From the NCBI RefSeq assembly GCF_026011715.1, contig NZ_BRVM01000015.1, forward strand, positions 1-64,000: 64,000 nucleotides of DNA, written 5' to 3'. A program made the position numbers and the translations under genes. The DNA is from Cytobacillus sp. NCCP-133 (GTDB taxonomy: Bacteria; Bacillota; Bacilli; Bacillales; Cytobacillaceae). Numbering within the stretch: the first letter of the stretch is position 1; each line of letters opens with the position of its first letter. Positions 6,979 to 15,750 of the stretch are shown here, in pieces. The notes beneath the pieces are model-generated. The model saw nothing but the letters and a program-made list of their open reading frames with translations. It searched no databases and was not told where the DNA came from.

Positions 6979-9945
6979 ATGGCATCGATTGAGCGAACAG
7001 CTTATCCTAGACTGAAGAAAAAATATTCAAATGATGAGCTTCGTAGCGTATACACACCTGGAACCAAAGAATTAAGTTTTATTTATACTCAGGCTCGTGG
7101 TTCAGTAAATGTATTAAACATGACTCTTTTGTTAAAAACTTTTCAGCGATTAGGGTACTTTCCGAAACTAGCAGATATCCCCGAACCATTGGTTTCATAT
7201 ATTCGAGATTACTTGAATATAAAGGAAGATATTGTTCCTCGATATGATCACAAACGTACTTTATATCGTCATCACCAAGCGATTAGAGAATTTTTGCAGG
7301 TTTCTCCATACAGCGAGACTAACCGCAAACAAATCATGAAAATTATGTATGATATATCCGTAGTAAAAGATAATCCAGCTGATATCATTAATGCTACCAT
7401 CGATGAGATGATTCGTTCCCGGATGGAATTACCTGCATTTAGTACTTTGGATAGGTTAACAAGAAGAATTAGGATGGTAGTCAATCGAAGTTATTTTCAA
7501 CAAGTATTAAATCGGTTGTCAGAGATTAAACAAGAAAAATTCGAACAAATTCTTTTAAAAAATGAAGACAGCGATTTCAGCGACTTTAATCGATTTAAGA
7601 AGCTTCCTAAAAACCCGACTCTAGGAAATTTAAAAGATTTAATCGGTCACCTGGTTTGGTTACAGTCTTTTGGTGATATGAAGGCCTATGTACAAGGCGT
7701 TCCAGTTGCAAAAATTAAGCATTTTGCGGCCGAAGCGAAGTCGTTAAAAGCCAAGGAACTTAGGGATTATACAAAAGCGAAAAGGATCACTCTGGTTGTA
7801 TCTTTATTGTTTCATGCTCAAATGAAAACTCGTGATTATATAACAGAAATGTTTATGAAACGGATGGGGAATTTACATAACGCAGCGAAAGCAGATTTAA
7901 AAGCCATAAAAGAACAACATCAAGAGAAGATGGAACATCTTGTGATGGTTTTTAAAAATGTATTACATGTACTGGATCAGGAAGATAGTGAAGTACAGGC
8001 AAGTCAACTGATAAAAAGTACCCTAAAGGAAAGTGGAAGTATTCAACAGTTACTAGAGGATTGCGAGGCAGTCTCCGCATACCACGGTAATAATCATTTG
8101 CAATTTATCCTCCCCCATTTCCGAAGCTATAGAGCTTCTATGTTCCGTTTGGCTGATTTACTTCAATTCTCATCAACAAGCCAGGATACGGCTTTGATGG
8201 ATGCTTTATCGATAATTCAAGAAAATCGAAATCGGAGAAGTGATTGGCTCCCAGATGATTTGAACTTATCTTTTGCGAATGTAGATTGGAAATCGTTAGT
8301 TCGTGTAAAAAAACGTGTCGGTAGCTGGGAAATATCTAGAAGACATTTAGAAGCTTGTGTTTTTTCACAAATAGCAACAGAACTAAAATCAGGGGATATT
8401 TGTGTTCCAGGTTCCGAATCGTATGATGATTTTCGGGAACAGTTACTCAGTTGGGAAGAATGCGAACCTTTAGTCTCTGATTACTGTAAAGAACTTGATC
8501 TACCCAATAACGCAGAGGATTTTGTAGCAAACTTAAAAGAAAAATTGGTAGCCTATTCTCATCAAATTGATAAAGAGTTTCCTAGAAATGACAATCTCTC
8601 AATTGATGAAAGTGGGAAATTGACTTTGAAACGCTATAAAGGGAAAGAGATAGGGGTTTCTGCGAAAGAATTAGAACGATTAATAAAGGAACGACTACCA
8701 GAGAGAAATGTAATTGATATTCTTTGTAATGTAGAACACTGGATTCACTGGACACGTCATTTTGGGCCTTTATCTGGCTCAGATCCAAAACTGGATAATC
8801 CTCGTGAGAGGTACATTTTAAATACGTTTGCTTATGGATGTAATTTAGGGCCAGCGCAAGCTGCACGTCACATAAGAGGAACGGTTACAGCAGATATGCT
8901 TTCCTATGTAAACCAAAGGCACATTACAGTAGAAAAATTAAATCAAGCATCGCGCGATCTAATCAATCATTATCATAAAGATTTTGATTTGCCAAAGCTT
9001 TGGGGAACGGGCAAAAAGGCGGCTGCAGACGGAACCATGTATGATATTTATGAAGAAAATCTATTAGCTGAATATCATATTCGGTATGGTGGCTATGGGG
9101 CTATCGCTTTTCATCTGATCGCCGATAACTATATTGCTCTTTTTAGTCACTTTATTCCTTGCGGTGTTTGGGAAGCTGTATATATCATTGAGGGACTTCT
9201 TCAAAATAAATCCGATATTCAACCAGATACCATTCATGCAGATACACAAGGTCAATCCTATCCAGTATTTGCTCTTGCACATCTTTTAGGTATCAAGCTC
9301 ATGCCAAGAATCCGAAATATTAAAGATCGAAACTTTTTTCGTCCTACAGCTGAAACTACTTATCGACACATTGATTCGTTGTTTAAAGGAACGATCGATT
9401 GGGATCTTATTGAAACTCATTGGGCCGATCTTATCCAAGTGGTTCTATCAATAAAGAATGGCAAGATTTCCTCTTCTATGATTTTAAGAAAATTAGGGAA
9501 TGAAAGTAGGAAAAACAAATTATATCAAGCTTCAAGAGAACTGGGTAAAGCAATTTGTACACTCTTCTTACTCCGTTATATTTCAGATATTGAACTAAGA
9601 CAACAAATTACAAACGAGACGAACAAAGTCGAGGCATACCACTCCTTTTCTGGATGGCTATGTTTTGGAGGCGATGGGGTTATCTCAGACAACGATCCAG
9701 AAAAACAAGAAAAAGTCATCAAGTATAATGAGCTTGTCTCAAATGCTGTCATTTTCCAAAACGTTGTTGATATAACAGTAATTCTAAGAGCATTGAAGAG
9801 AGAAGGTTATGGATTTGATTCTAAAGATGTTCGATTTATGAGTCCTTACTTGACTGGCCATATAAAACGATTTGGGGATTATATCATTGATTTAGGGCAG
9901 TCTCCACAACCTTTTGAAGGTGCATTGGATTTCATAGATTCATAA
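6979..9945 (+). CDS. tnpA: Tn3-family DDE transposase TnpA
   Basis: The 988-residue protein has the full length of Tn3-family transposases and is almost exactly the size of Tn4430 TnpA. The catalytic triad is visible: Asp684 (AADGTMYD), Asp755 (IHADTQGQ) and Glu885 (NKVEAYH). It binds the terminal repeats and carries out replicative transposition, giving 5-bp target duplications as seen here. It starts 36 nt after tnpI. The reading frame is unbroken, so the element may be active. Confidence 0.97.
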   Translation: MASIERTAYPRLKKKYSNDELRSVYTPGTKELSFIYTQARGSVNVLNMTLLLKTFQRLGYFPKLADIPEPLVSYIRDYLNIKEDIVPRYDHKRTLYRHHQAIREFLQVSPYSETNRKQIMKIMYDISVVKDNPADIINATIDEMIRSRMELPAFSTLDRLTRRIRMVVNRSYFQQVLNRLSEIKQEKFEQILLKNEDSDFSDFNRFKKLPKNPTLGNLKDLIGHLVWLQSFGDMKAYVQGVPVAKIKHFAAEAKSLKAKELRDYTKAKRITLVVSLLFHAQMKTRDYITEMFMKRMGNLHNAAKADLKAIKEQHQEKMEHLVMVFKNVLHVLDQEDSEVQASQLIKSTLKESGSIQQLLEDCEAVSAYHGNNHLQFILPHFRSYRASMFRLADLLQFSSTSQDTALMDALSIIQENRNRRSDWLPDDLNLSFANVDWKSLVRVKKRVGSWEISRRHLEACVFSQIATELKSGDICVPGSESYDDFREQLLSWEECEPLVSDYCKELDLPNNAEDFVANLKEKLVAYSHQIDKEFPRNDNLSIDESGKLTLKRYKGKEIGVSAKELERLIKERLPERNVIDILCNVEHWIHWTRHFGPLSGSDPKLDNPRERYILNTFAYGCNLGPAQAARHIRGTVTADMLSYVNQRHITVEKLNQASRDLINHYHKDFDLPKLWGTGKKAAADGTMYDIYEENLLAEYHIRYGGYGAIAFHLIADNYIALFSHFIPCGVWEAVYIIEGLLQNKSDIQPDTIHADTQGQSYPVFALAHLLGIKLMPRIRNIKDRNFFRPTAETTYRHIDSLFKGTIDWDLIETHWADLIQVVLSIKNGKISSSMILRKLGNESRKNKLYQASRELGKAICTLFLLRYISDIELRQQITNETNKVEAYHSFSGWLCFGGDGVISDNDPEKQEKVIKYNELVSNAVIFQNVVDITVILRALKREGYGFDSKDVRFMSPYLTGHIKRFGDYIIDLGQSPQPFEGALDFIDS

Positions 9946-9952
9946 TGATTTA

Positions 9953-9970
9953 GCCCAACGATCGTTGGGC
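9953..9970 (+). terminator. Terminator of tnpA
   Basis: A perfect 18-bp palindrome (GCCCAACGA and its complement) follows the tnpA stop and leads into TTCTAACTTT. The tail is weak but the position is right. Confidence 0.6.
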
Positions 9971-9982
9971 TTCTAACTTTAT

Positions 9983-10036
9983 TGGTAAATATTTCTAGTC
10001 TATGTCCTATTTTTACACATATCTCCCCGGAACCCC
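9983..10036 (-). repeat. Right terminal inverted repeat of the transposon
   Basis: Partner of 2613-2666. CTATGTCC at 10000-10007 resembles the CTATGTCA arm motif of the internal recombination site, suggesting TnpI may also bind the ends as described for Tn5401. Confidence 0.95.
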
Positions 10037-10041
10037 ACTAT

Positions 10042-10474
10042 GCAATGAGTCCATATTGCAATGGAAATAATCAATAGAGTATATCCCGATTTTTCGATAA
10101 CAGGGAATCCGCCTTTATCAAAAAAGCCATTAGCCGCATCCCTGACTTCAAGATACCTAAAGTGCCCCTGGGATATGACTAGAATTCCTGTTAATGCCCT
10201 TACAGCAGAGGTGAATAGGGCCAACCTCACCGACTCAAAACCTTTTTGATCCCCAACCAAAAAAATCCAAAAATCATATGATACAACATCGAATTTTACT
10301 AATTTTTACATAAACATTTCCATATATATGAAAAAGTAACTGTTCTTTCCGACCACTTTTCCCCGCACTTGTGATAAAATCCGACAAATTATCCATATAA
10401 ATCAGCACACGAATTCCTTATAATGGAATTAAGATCTACTTAGTTACACCAACCCAAAAAGGAGGTTGCAAACT
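10042..10474. other. Intergenic stretch right of the transposon
   Basis: Before insertion this DNA joined the bmrA terminator directly. Short open frames exist on both strands (10061-10249 plus, to 10260 minus), but neither has a convincing start or recognisable domain. The first 220 nt are more GC-rich and look conserved-like; I cannot identify them. A -10 box TATAAT at 10419-10424 probably serves the small gene at 10475. Confidence 0.4.
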
Positions 10475-10699
10475 ATGCCGCTAGATCATACGAAAAACAT
10501 GCTTGAAACGTTAAAATATTATGGTGATTGCCAAATCACTCAAACTTTTTCTAAAGACCATATACGTGTTTTAGCTGTCCGTTACATGAAAGAGTCTCAT
10601 TCATTTGAAATTACCTATACGGAAAATTTAATAAAAAAAACCTTTCCTACCATCGATTCCGCTGCCGCTGCAATTGAAAAAGCAGTCGGCAATCATTAA
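10475..10699 (+). CDS. Small conserved-type hypothetical protein (74 aa)
   Basis: ATG 10475 follows AAGGAGG by 9 nt, a very strong site; the in-frame TTG at 10466 abuts it and is unlikely to be used. The product is a small soluble alpha/beta-looking protein without Cys pairs beyond one Cys and no membrane segment. I do not recognise a family. It has its own promoter (TATAAT at 10419). Confidence 0.7.
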   Translation: MPLDHTKNMLETLKYYGDCQITQTFSKDHIRVLAVRYMKESHSFEITYTENLIKKTFPTIDSAAAAIEKAVGNH

Positions 10700-11150
10700 C
10701 TCCTGCAGCCGCCTCTATAACAAAAAAAGACGCAGCCTGTACGTTGCATCCCGCACCAGTCCTGCGTCCACCCACTTTCAATCAAACGTTTGATTGAATT
10801 TTTCTTTTGCACATTTGTCTATTACCTGGCTTCATCAAGCTGAGAACCTTCTTCATCTCCTTGCTGTCTTTACCAGAATGTCTTTTAACGTTTGGCCTAA
10901 AACCATTTCAATGAAGCCTCCTCTCATTCATCTCGGCAGATTCCCTCAGAAACACCCGATCCGTCCACCGCCCTTCCCTGCTTCCCGCTGCAGGAATTGT
11001 CTAAAAAGAATGAACATACCTTTTTCTTTTCTGATCTTGTAATTGATAACGGCTTTCATTTTACCTATTTGTAAAATTAGATTCATTATTTTAAAAATTT
11101 ATAGTATCTTTAGATTATCGAAATTCTAATGAAATTAGTGAGGCACTATC
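10700..11150. other. Intergenic region with hairpin and palindrome
   Basis: It holds a hairpin of GACGCAG (10729-10735) with CTGCGTC (10762-10768) whose T-run is on the minus strand, and palindrome copy 1 at 10777-10798. The plus-strand frame 10794-11042 has no ribosome-binding site and is not credible. The remainder is AT-rich promoter DNA for the MFS gene. Confidence 0.5.
10777..10798. repeat. 16-bp palindrome family, copy 1 (22-bp version)
   Basis: Contains the core AATCAAACGTTTGATT, extended here to a perfect 22-bp palindrome. The same core occurs at 21282-21297, 33758-33773, 34416-34431 and 41603-41618. Confidence 0.9.
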
Positions 11151-12365
11151 ATGTGGAAAAATAAAAATGTTTGGATTCTATTAACTGGTGAATTTATAGC
11201 AGGGCTGGGCTTGTGGCTTGGCATCATTGGGAATCTGGAGTTTATGCAGGAGAAAGTCCCTTCTGATTTCTTAAAATCACTTATTCTCGCTTCCGGATTG
11301 CTGGCCGGAATTATAGTTGGCCCCCTGGCCGGCAAAATTACAGACCAGCTTAATAAAAAAACGGTGATGCTTGGAGCGGGGCTTGTCAGAGCCATTAGTG
11401 TTGTTTTCATGCTAATTGCCATTCAAACCGGTTCTGTTTGGTGGATGATCCTGTTTTTGGTTGTCATTCAATTGTCAGCAGCCTTTTATTTCCCTGCATT
11501 GCAGGCAGCCATCCCTCTCGTGGTTGAAGAAAAAGACTTGCTGCAGCTAAATGGTGTCCACATGAATGCTTCTACCCTTTCCAGGATACTGGGTACGGCC
11601 CTTGCCGGCGTACTGTTAGTCATTCTTCCATTATCCATGCTTTATATCGTATCGCTGGCAGCATACCTGATTCTATTTGGGATCACATGGTTAATGGACT
11701 TCGAGGAATCAAAGGAAAAACTAAGTGAAGCAAAGAAATCAGCCAAAAGCAGAGGAGGGTTCAAGGAAGTTTTTCCGATTATTAAAGAACTTCCCATTGT
11801 ATTCATGACTCTGATCTTAACCCTGGTTCCATTGCTGTTTCTTGGCGGATTCAACTTGATGGTCATCAACATCAGCGAACTCCAGGACAGCTCATCCATT
11901 AAAGGATTGATCTATACTGCAGAAGGAATCGGCTTCATGCTTGGCGCATTTATCGTCAAACAAATCAGCCAAAAACGTTCCCCTTATGCTATTTTATTTT
12001 TCTTCTCATTTATCATTGGCGTCTCACAGCTGCTTCTGTACTTTGCAGATGTGCCGGTTCTATCCATTGCGGCCTTCTTTGTATTTGGATTTGCAGTCGG
12101 CTGCTTCTTCCCTACAGCCGCGACCATTTTCCAAACGAGAGTTTCTAAAGAATTCCATGGAAGATTCTTCTCCTTCCGCAACATGCTCGACCGAGTCATA
12201 TTTCAAATTGTGCTCCTGCTGACAGGATTCCTGCTGGACGCAGTTGGCCTTCAGATTATGGTCGTAATCTTTGGAATTCTCTCCCTAGCCATGACGGCAG
12301 CTTTCTTTGCTAAATTTCGTCAGCTTCGGACCGAAATGCAGATAAATAAAGAGGTAAGCACGTAA
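11151..12365 (+). CDS. MFS transporter
   Basis: The 404-residue protein has twelve hydrophobic segments and a cytoplasmic loop near residues 185-205, a normal major facilitator. The sequence looks most like the MFS_3/NRE type of putative efflux proteins, with the loop-2 region GKITDQLNKK. GAGG lies 7 nt before ATG. It is monocistronic with a terminator. The substrate is not predictable. Confidence 0.85.
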   Translation: MWKNKNVWILLTGEFIAGLGLWLGIIGNLEFMQEKVPSDFLKSLILASGLLAGIIVGPLAGKITDQLNKKTVMLGAGLVRAISVVFMLIAIQTGSVWWMILFLVVIQLSAAFYFPALQAAIPLVVEEKDLLQLNGVHMNASTLSRILGTALAGVLLVILPLSMLYIVSLAAYLILFGITWLMDFEESKEKLSEAKKSAKSRGGFKEVFPIIKELPIVFMTLILTLVPLLFLGGFNLMVINISELQDSSSIKGLIYTAEGIGFMLGAFIVKQISQKRSPYAILFFFSFIIGVSQLLLYFADVPVLSIAAFFVFGFAVGCFFPTAATIFQTRVSKEFHGRFFSFRNMLDRVIFQIVLLLTGFLLDAVGLQIMVVIFGILSLAMTAAFFAKFRQLRTEMQINKEVST

Positions 12366-12400
12366 AAAAACCGGCTCACTGTAATGTGGGCCGGTTTTTT
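12365..12400 (+). terminator. Terminator of the MFS gene
   Basis: A 15-bp stem with one mismatch around the loop TGTAAT (AAAAAACCGGC arm) followed by a T6 run. Confidence 0.88.
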
Positions 12401-12534
12401 GTATGATCTTCAGTTATTTTGGGTGTTCAGACATCTCTTTTTGTGCTGAATTTAACCCATACTGCCACGTTATGTGTGCATACACTATATATATGTGCGG
12501 ATAAAATATCTATCTGCACATCCCCAATTCCCTC

Positions 12535-13584
12535 CTACTTCACCAGCTGCTTTACCAATTCCCGATTCCGCTTTTTAAAAACTTCATTATGAGAGGAAAC
12601 CATTGCTGCTTCGGCAGCATCCGGCTCAATATACTGCTTGGCTTTATTAACAGCATTCGCAGCATCCTGGAAAGCTCCGGCAATTAAATGAAGCTTGCCC
12701 TCGTGTTTTAGAATATCTCCAGCGGCATAAAGCCCTTCAACAGAAGTCTCGCTGTTCGAATTGCCGGCAATATAGAAATCGTCCAGCATGTCAATGTTCA
12801 GATTGCTATTTTTCAAGAGTTCCGTATCCTGTTCATATCCATGGTTAATCACAACTTCATCGATCGCCAAGTAAGAAACCTCGCCCGTTTCATGGTTCGT
12901 CAATTCAACCTGATCAATTTCTTCATGATTTCCGCCTGCAATCAATTTTGTAATCGATGTATGGCAGATGCAGATAACCGAACTATTCATCAGCTGCGAA
13001 ACCTGGGCTTCATGTCCGGTTAAAGCATCTCTCCTGCAGGTAATATATACCTGCTTCGCCACCGGCTCCAGTTCATTGGCCCAATCTACTGCCGAATTGC
13101 CTCCTCCTGAAACAATGACCGTTTTGTCCTTGAAATGTGCAAGAGACTTGACTGTATAGTTCAGATTGGAGACCTCAAACCGCTCTGCACCTTCAATCTT
13201 CAGCTTCTGCGGCTTTAAGATTCCGCTGCCAACTGCAACAATTACAGTTTGGGAAAAATGCTCTTCGCCGGAAGACCCCTTTAAAACAAATATTCCATCT
13301 TTATTCTTACTGATAGACTCCACTTTTTCATTCAGAACAACCGTCGGATTAAACGTTAGTCCTTGCTTAACCAGCTGTTCAATCAGCTTTGCTCCCGGAG
13401 TTGGCGTCAGTCCGCCAACATCCCAGATCATTTTTTCCGGATATACATGAATTTTTCCGCCCAGCTGCGGCTGGAATTCAATCAGCTTTGTTTTCATTTC
13501 CCGCAAACCACTGTAAAAAGTCGAGTAAAGCCCTGCAGGACCTCCTCCAATTACTGTTACATCATAGATCTCCATCTGTATCAT
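12535..13584 (-). CDS. ycgT: Ferredoxin/flavodoxin-NADP+ reductase, YcgT type
   Basis: The 349-residue flavoprotein is of the thioredoxin-reductase-like FNR class. The FAD-binding GGGPAG motif lies at about residues 13-18, the NADP-binding GGGNSA near 160, and no CxxC redox pair is present, which separates it from TrxB. It is closer to B. subtilis YcgT than to YumC, for example in VYPEKMIWDVGGL. It probably supplies electrons for ferredoxin or flavodoxin or for release of siderophore iron. It diverges from the siderophore importer and has a Fur box at 13614-13628. AGGAGTG precedes the start. Confidence 0.87.
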   Translation of the reverse strand: MIQMEIYDVTVIGGGPAGLYSTFYSGLREMKTKLIEFQPQLGGKIHVYPEKMIWDVGGLTPTPGAKLIEQLVKQGLTFNPTVVLNEKVESISKNKDGIFVLKGSSGEEHFSQTVIVAVGSGILKPQKLKIEGAERFEVSNLNYTVKSLAHFKDKTVIVSGGGNSAVDWANELEPVAKQVYITCRRDALTGHEAQVSQLMNSSVICICHTSITKLIAGGNHEEIDQVELTNHETGEVSYLAIDEVVINHGYEQDTELLKNSNLNIDMLDDFYIAGNSNSETSVEGLYAAGDILKHEGKLHLIAGAFQDAANAVNKAKQYIEPDAAEAAMVSSHNEVFKKRNRELVKQLVK

Positions 13585-13613
13585 TTCCGTTCACTCCTAT
13601 AATCAATTACTAT

Positions 13614-13628
13614 TGATTATCATTCTCA
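13614..13628 (-). promoter_or_regulatory. Fur box of ycgT
   Basis: Read on the minus strand, TGAGAATGATAATCA matches the 7-1-7 Fur consensus TGATAATNATTATCA at all but one fixed position. It lies 30 nt before the ycgT start. Confidence 0.85.
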
Positions 13629-13697
13629 CTTAAACTATACGTCCTTTCTTCATCTTTGACAATGAAATTTTTCTAAAGAGTTTTCCTTTAAATTCTA

Positions 13698-13757
13698 TTG
13701 ACAGAAAAAACAGATAGACTTATAGTAAGAAAGAACCGAAATTGATAATCATTATCA
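13698..13757 (+). promoter_or_regulatory. Promoter and perfect Fur box of the fhu operon
   Basis: TTGACA (13698-13703) and TATAGT (13721-13726) are 17 bp apart, a strong sigma-A promoter. TGATAATCATTATCA at 13743-13757 is a perfect 7-1-7 Fur box just past the transcription start, so Fur-Fe would block transcription. Confidence 0.9.
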
Positions 13758-13808
13758 CTAATTGACAACCACAAAAAAATAAATTTTCAACTAAACGGAG
13801 GTTACATA

Positions 13809-14654
13809 ATGGTCCGCCTATATACAGAAGGCTTGAACATTGGATATAGCGAACGCCTAATTGTAAAGGATCTAAGCGTCCAAATTCCAGATAAAAAAAT
13901 CACGACCATCATTGGTCCAAATGGCTGTGGTAAATCTACCCTTTTAAAAGCGATTACCCGGATCATTTCCCATCAATCGGGCACGGTGATTTTGGATGGA
14001 GAAAACATCTCAAAGGAAAATACAAAGATCCTTGCCAAGAAAATGGCAATTCTGCCGCAAACACCCGAAAGTGCAAGCGGTTTAACGGTTGGCGAGCTGG
14101 TCTCTTACGGACGTTTCCCTTATCAGAAAGGCTTCGGAAGATTGACGAAAAAGGATTATGATGTCATCGACTGGGCACTCGATGTGACAGGCACAAAGGA
14201 TTTTAAATTCCGGCCTGTTGATGCTTTGTCGGGCGGACAGCGCCAAAGAGTGTGGATCGCCATGGCCCTTGCACAGGAAACGGAGATCATTTTCCTTGAT
14301 GAGCCGACCACCTATTTGGATATGGCCCATCAGCTTGAAGTTCTTGAGCTTCTTCAAAAGCTGAATGAGGAGCAGCAGCGCACCATCGTGATGGTCCTGC
14401 ATGATTTAAACCAGGCAGCCCGGTTCGCTGACCATATAGTTGCATTAAAGGATGGCGAAATCGTCAAATCGGGAAGCTATGAAGAAGTCATCACACAAGA
14501 TGTACTAAGAAAAGTATTTAATATTGATGCCGTCATCGGACGCGACCCCCGCACAAATAAACCTATGTGCATTACTTACAATTTACTAAAAGGAGAAAAC
14601 CATCATGAAGAAACTTTTGATCCCGTTTACCATCTTGCTGCTTCTGCTAATTAG
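13809..14654 (+). CDS. fhuC: Siderophore ABC importer ATPase (FhuC/YusV type)
   Basis: The 281-residue ATPase has Walker A GPNGCGKST at 36-44, signature LSGGQRQR, Walker B IIFLDEPTT and an H-loop (VLHDLN). It energises uptake through the FhuB/FhuG-type permeases downstream. It is close to YusV, the shared siderophore ATPase of B. subtilis, so it could serve other importers as well. Its last 17 codons overlap the fhuD start by 50 nt, an unusually long overlap. The start is ATG behind CGGAGG. Fur-regulated. Confidence 0.92.
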   Translation: MVRLYTEGLNIGYSERLIVKDLSVQIPDKKITTIIGPNGCGKSTLLKAITRIISHQSGTVILDGENISKENTKILAKKMAILPQTPESASGLTVGELVSYGRFPYQKGFGRLTKKDYDVIDWALDVTGTKDFKFRPVDALSGGQRQRVWIAMALAQETEIIFLDEPTTYLDMAHQLEVLELLQKLNEEQQRTIVMVLHDLNQAARFADHIVALKDGEIVKSGSYEEVITQDVLRKVFNIDAVIGRDPRTNKPMCITYNLLKGENHHEETFDPVYHLAASAN

Positions 14655-15531
14655 CGCCTGCGGCAATACCGAAGAAAAAGATACAAGCTCATCTGAACCA
14701 AAAGAAGACAAAAAAACGGGCACAGTTACTTACGAATCCGAAACTGGACCGGTCGAAGTCCCTGCTGATCCTAAGCGAGTTGTCCTCCTCTCCGGTTTTA
14801 CAGGAAACGTCATGCAGTTAGGTGTAAATATCGTCGGAGTAGATACATGGTCTAAAAATAACCCTCGGTTTGAAGAAGAATTAAAAAATGCTGAAGAAGT
14901 ATCCGAAGATAGCCTGGAAAAAATTATTGAATTGGAGCCAGACTTGATTATTGCCTTATCAACCGTTAAAAATTACGATAAACTTAAAGAAATTGCCCCA
15001 ACAGTAACTTACACATGGGGAAAATTAGATTATCTGTCGCAGCATGTGGAAATTGGCAAGCTTCTGAATAAAGAAGACGAAGCAACAAAATGGGTAGAAG
15101 ACTTCGAACAGCGTGCCGAAGCAGCTGGTGAAGAAATCCGTGCAAAGATTGGAGAAGATGCAACCGTATCTGTATTCGAAATCTTTGATAAGCAGCTTTA
15201 TGTATTTGGCGATAACTGGGCACGCGGAACTGAAATCCTGTATCAGGCAATGGACTTGAAAATGCCGGAAAAAGTTAAGGAAATGGCGTTGAAAGATGGC
15301 TACTATGCCATTTCGACAGAAGTGCTTCCAGAATATGCAGGAGATTATATCGTCCTTAGCAAATACTCCGATGCAGATCATTCGTTCCAGGAAACGGAAA
15401 CATACAAAAATATTCCTGCTGTAAAAAATAACCGTGTCTTTGAAATGGAAGGCAACGGTGCATCCTTCAGTGACCCAATCACACTTGATGCACAGCTGGA
15501 ATTCTTTAAAGAGTCATTTTTAGGAAACTAA
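14605..15531 (+). CDS. fhuD: Hydroxamate-siderophore binding lipoprotein (FhuD type)
   Basis: A signal peptide with lipobox LISAC places the lipid-anchored Cys at residue 19. The remainder is a class III (TroA/FecB-type) binding fold of about 290 residues. Detailed resemblance is to B. subtilis FhuD, for example the IAPTV segment and the C-terminal DPITLDAQLEF. It captures ferric hydroxamates such as ferrichrome-like siderophores; the exact ligand is inferred. AAAGGAG lies before the ATG inside the fhuC 3' end. A repeat element separates it from the permease genes. Confidence 0.85.
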   Translation: MKKLLIPFTILLLLLISACGNTEEKDTSSSEPKEDKKTGTVTYESETGPVEVPADPKRVVLLSGFTGNVMQLGVNIVGVDTWSKNNPRFEEELKNAEEVSEDSLEKIIELEPDLIIALSTVKNYDKLKEIAPTVTYTWGKLDYLSQHVEIGKLLNKEDEATKWVEDFEQRAEAAGEEIRAKIGEDATVSVFEIFDKQLYVFGDNWARGTEILYQAMDLKMPEKVKEMALKDGYYAISTEVLPEYAGDYIVLSKYSDADHSFQETETYKNIPAVKNNRVFEMEGNGASFSDPITLDAQLEFFKESFLGN

Positions 15532-15578
15532 TACTGAAGGAGGGATTCTTATTTTTGGGAATTCCTCTTTCCTATTTA

Positions 15579-15737
15579 GTAAAGCGGAAGGCGCCTGGCC
15601 CACGGAGGAACGCAGACTAAGACGCCACTTCCTCCAAAAGAAGGTGCTTTTGGCCGTGAGATACTTTGCTTCCGCAGCTTTCCTTGTGGACCTAAAACAG
15701 TTTCGAAGTTCAAAGATATTTCTGATCCTATAAAGAA
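15579..15737 (+). repeat. GC-rich interspersed repeat, copy R1 (inside fhu operon)
   Basis: Begins AAAGCGGAAGGCGCC and ends with a TTCGAAGTTCAAAGATAT-like tail shared with copies at 25603-25921, 39424-39497 and 57684-57754. The middle shares GGAACGCAGACTAA with R2. It ends 13 nt before fhuB. Confidence 0.8.
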
Positions 15738-15750
15738 AGATGAGAGTACA

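Larger units (their letters stand above)
2613..10036 (+). mobile_element. Tn3-family transposon, TnpI/TnpA type, with amino-acid hydroxylase cargo
   Basis: The 7,424-bp element is bounded by 54-bp inverted repeats (2613-2666 and 9983-10036, 51/54 identical) that begin GGGGTACC or GGGGTTCC, as in Tn4430. It is flanked by a perfect 5-bp duplication ACTAT (2608-2612 and 10037-10041). It encodes a tyrosine recombinase (TnpI) and a 988-residue DDE transposase in the Tn4430/Tn5401 arrangement. The left arm carries a LysR regulator, a proline-hydroxylase-like dioxygenase and an EamA transporter. The intact ends, duplication and catalytic residues suggest recent, possibly active insertion. Confidence 0.95.

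Noticed and set aside
10000-10260. Minus-strand 86-codon frame entering the transposon end
   Set aside because: The original, pre-insertion frame would run back through the bmrA terminator, so it is unlikely to be a real gene.
10777-10798. Palindrome as a rho-independent terminator
   Set aside because: A 16-22-bp palindrome with no loop is not a good RNA hairpin, T-tracts are inconsistent, and separate terminators lie next to several copies.
10794-11042. Plus-strand open frame of 82 codons
   Set aside because: No ribosome-binding site, starts inside the palindrome, odd composition and no domain; treated as intergenic.
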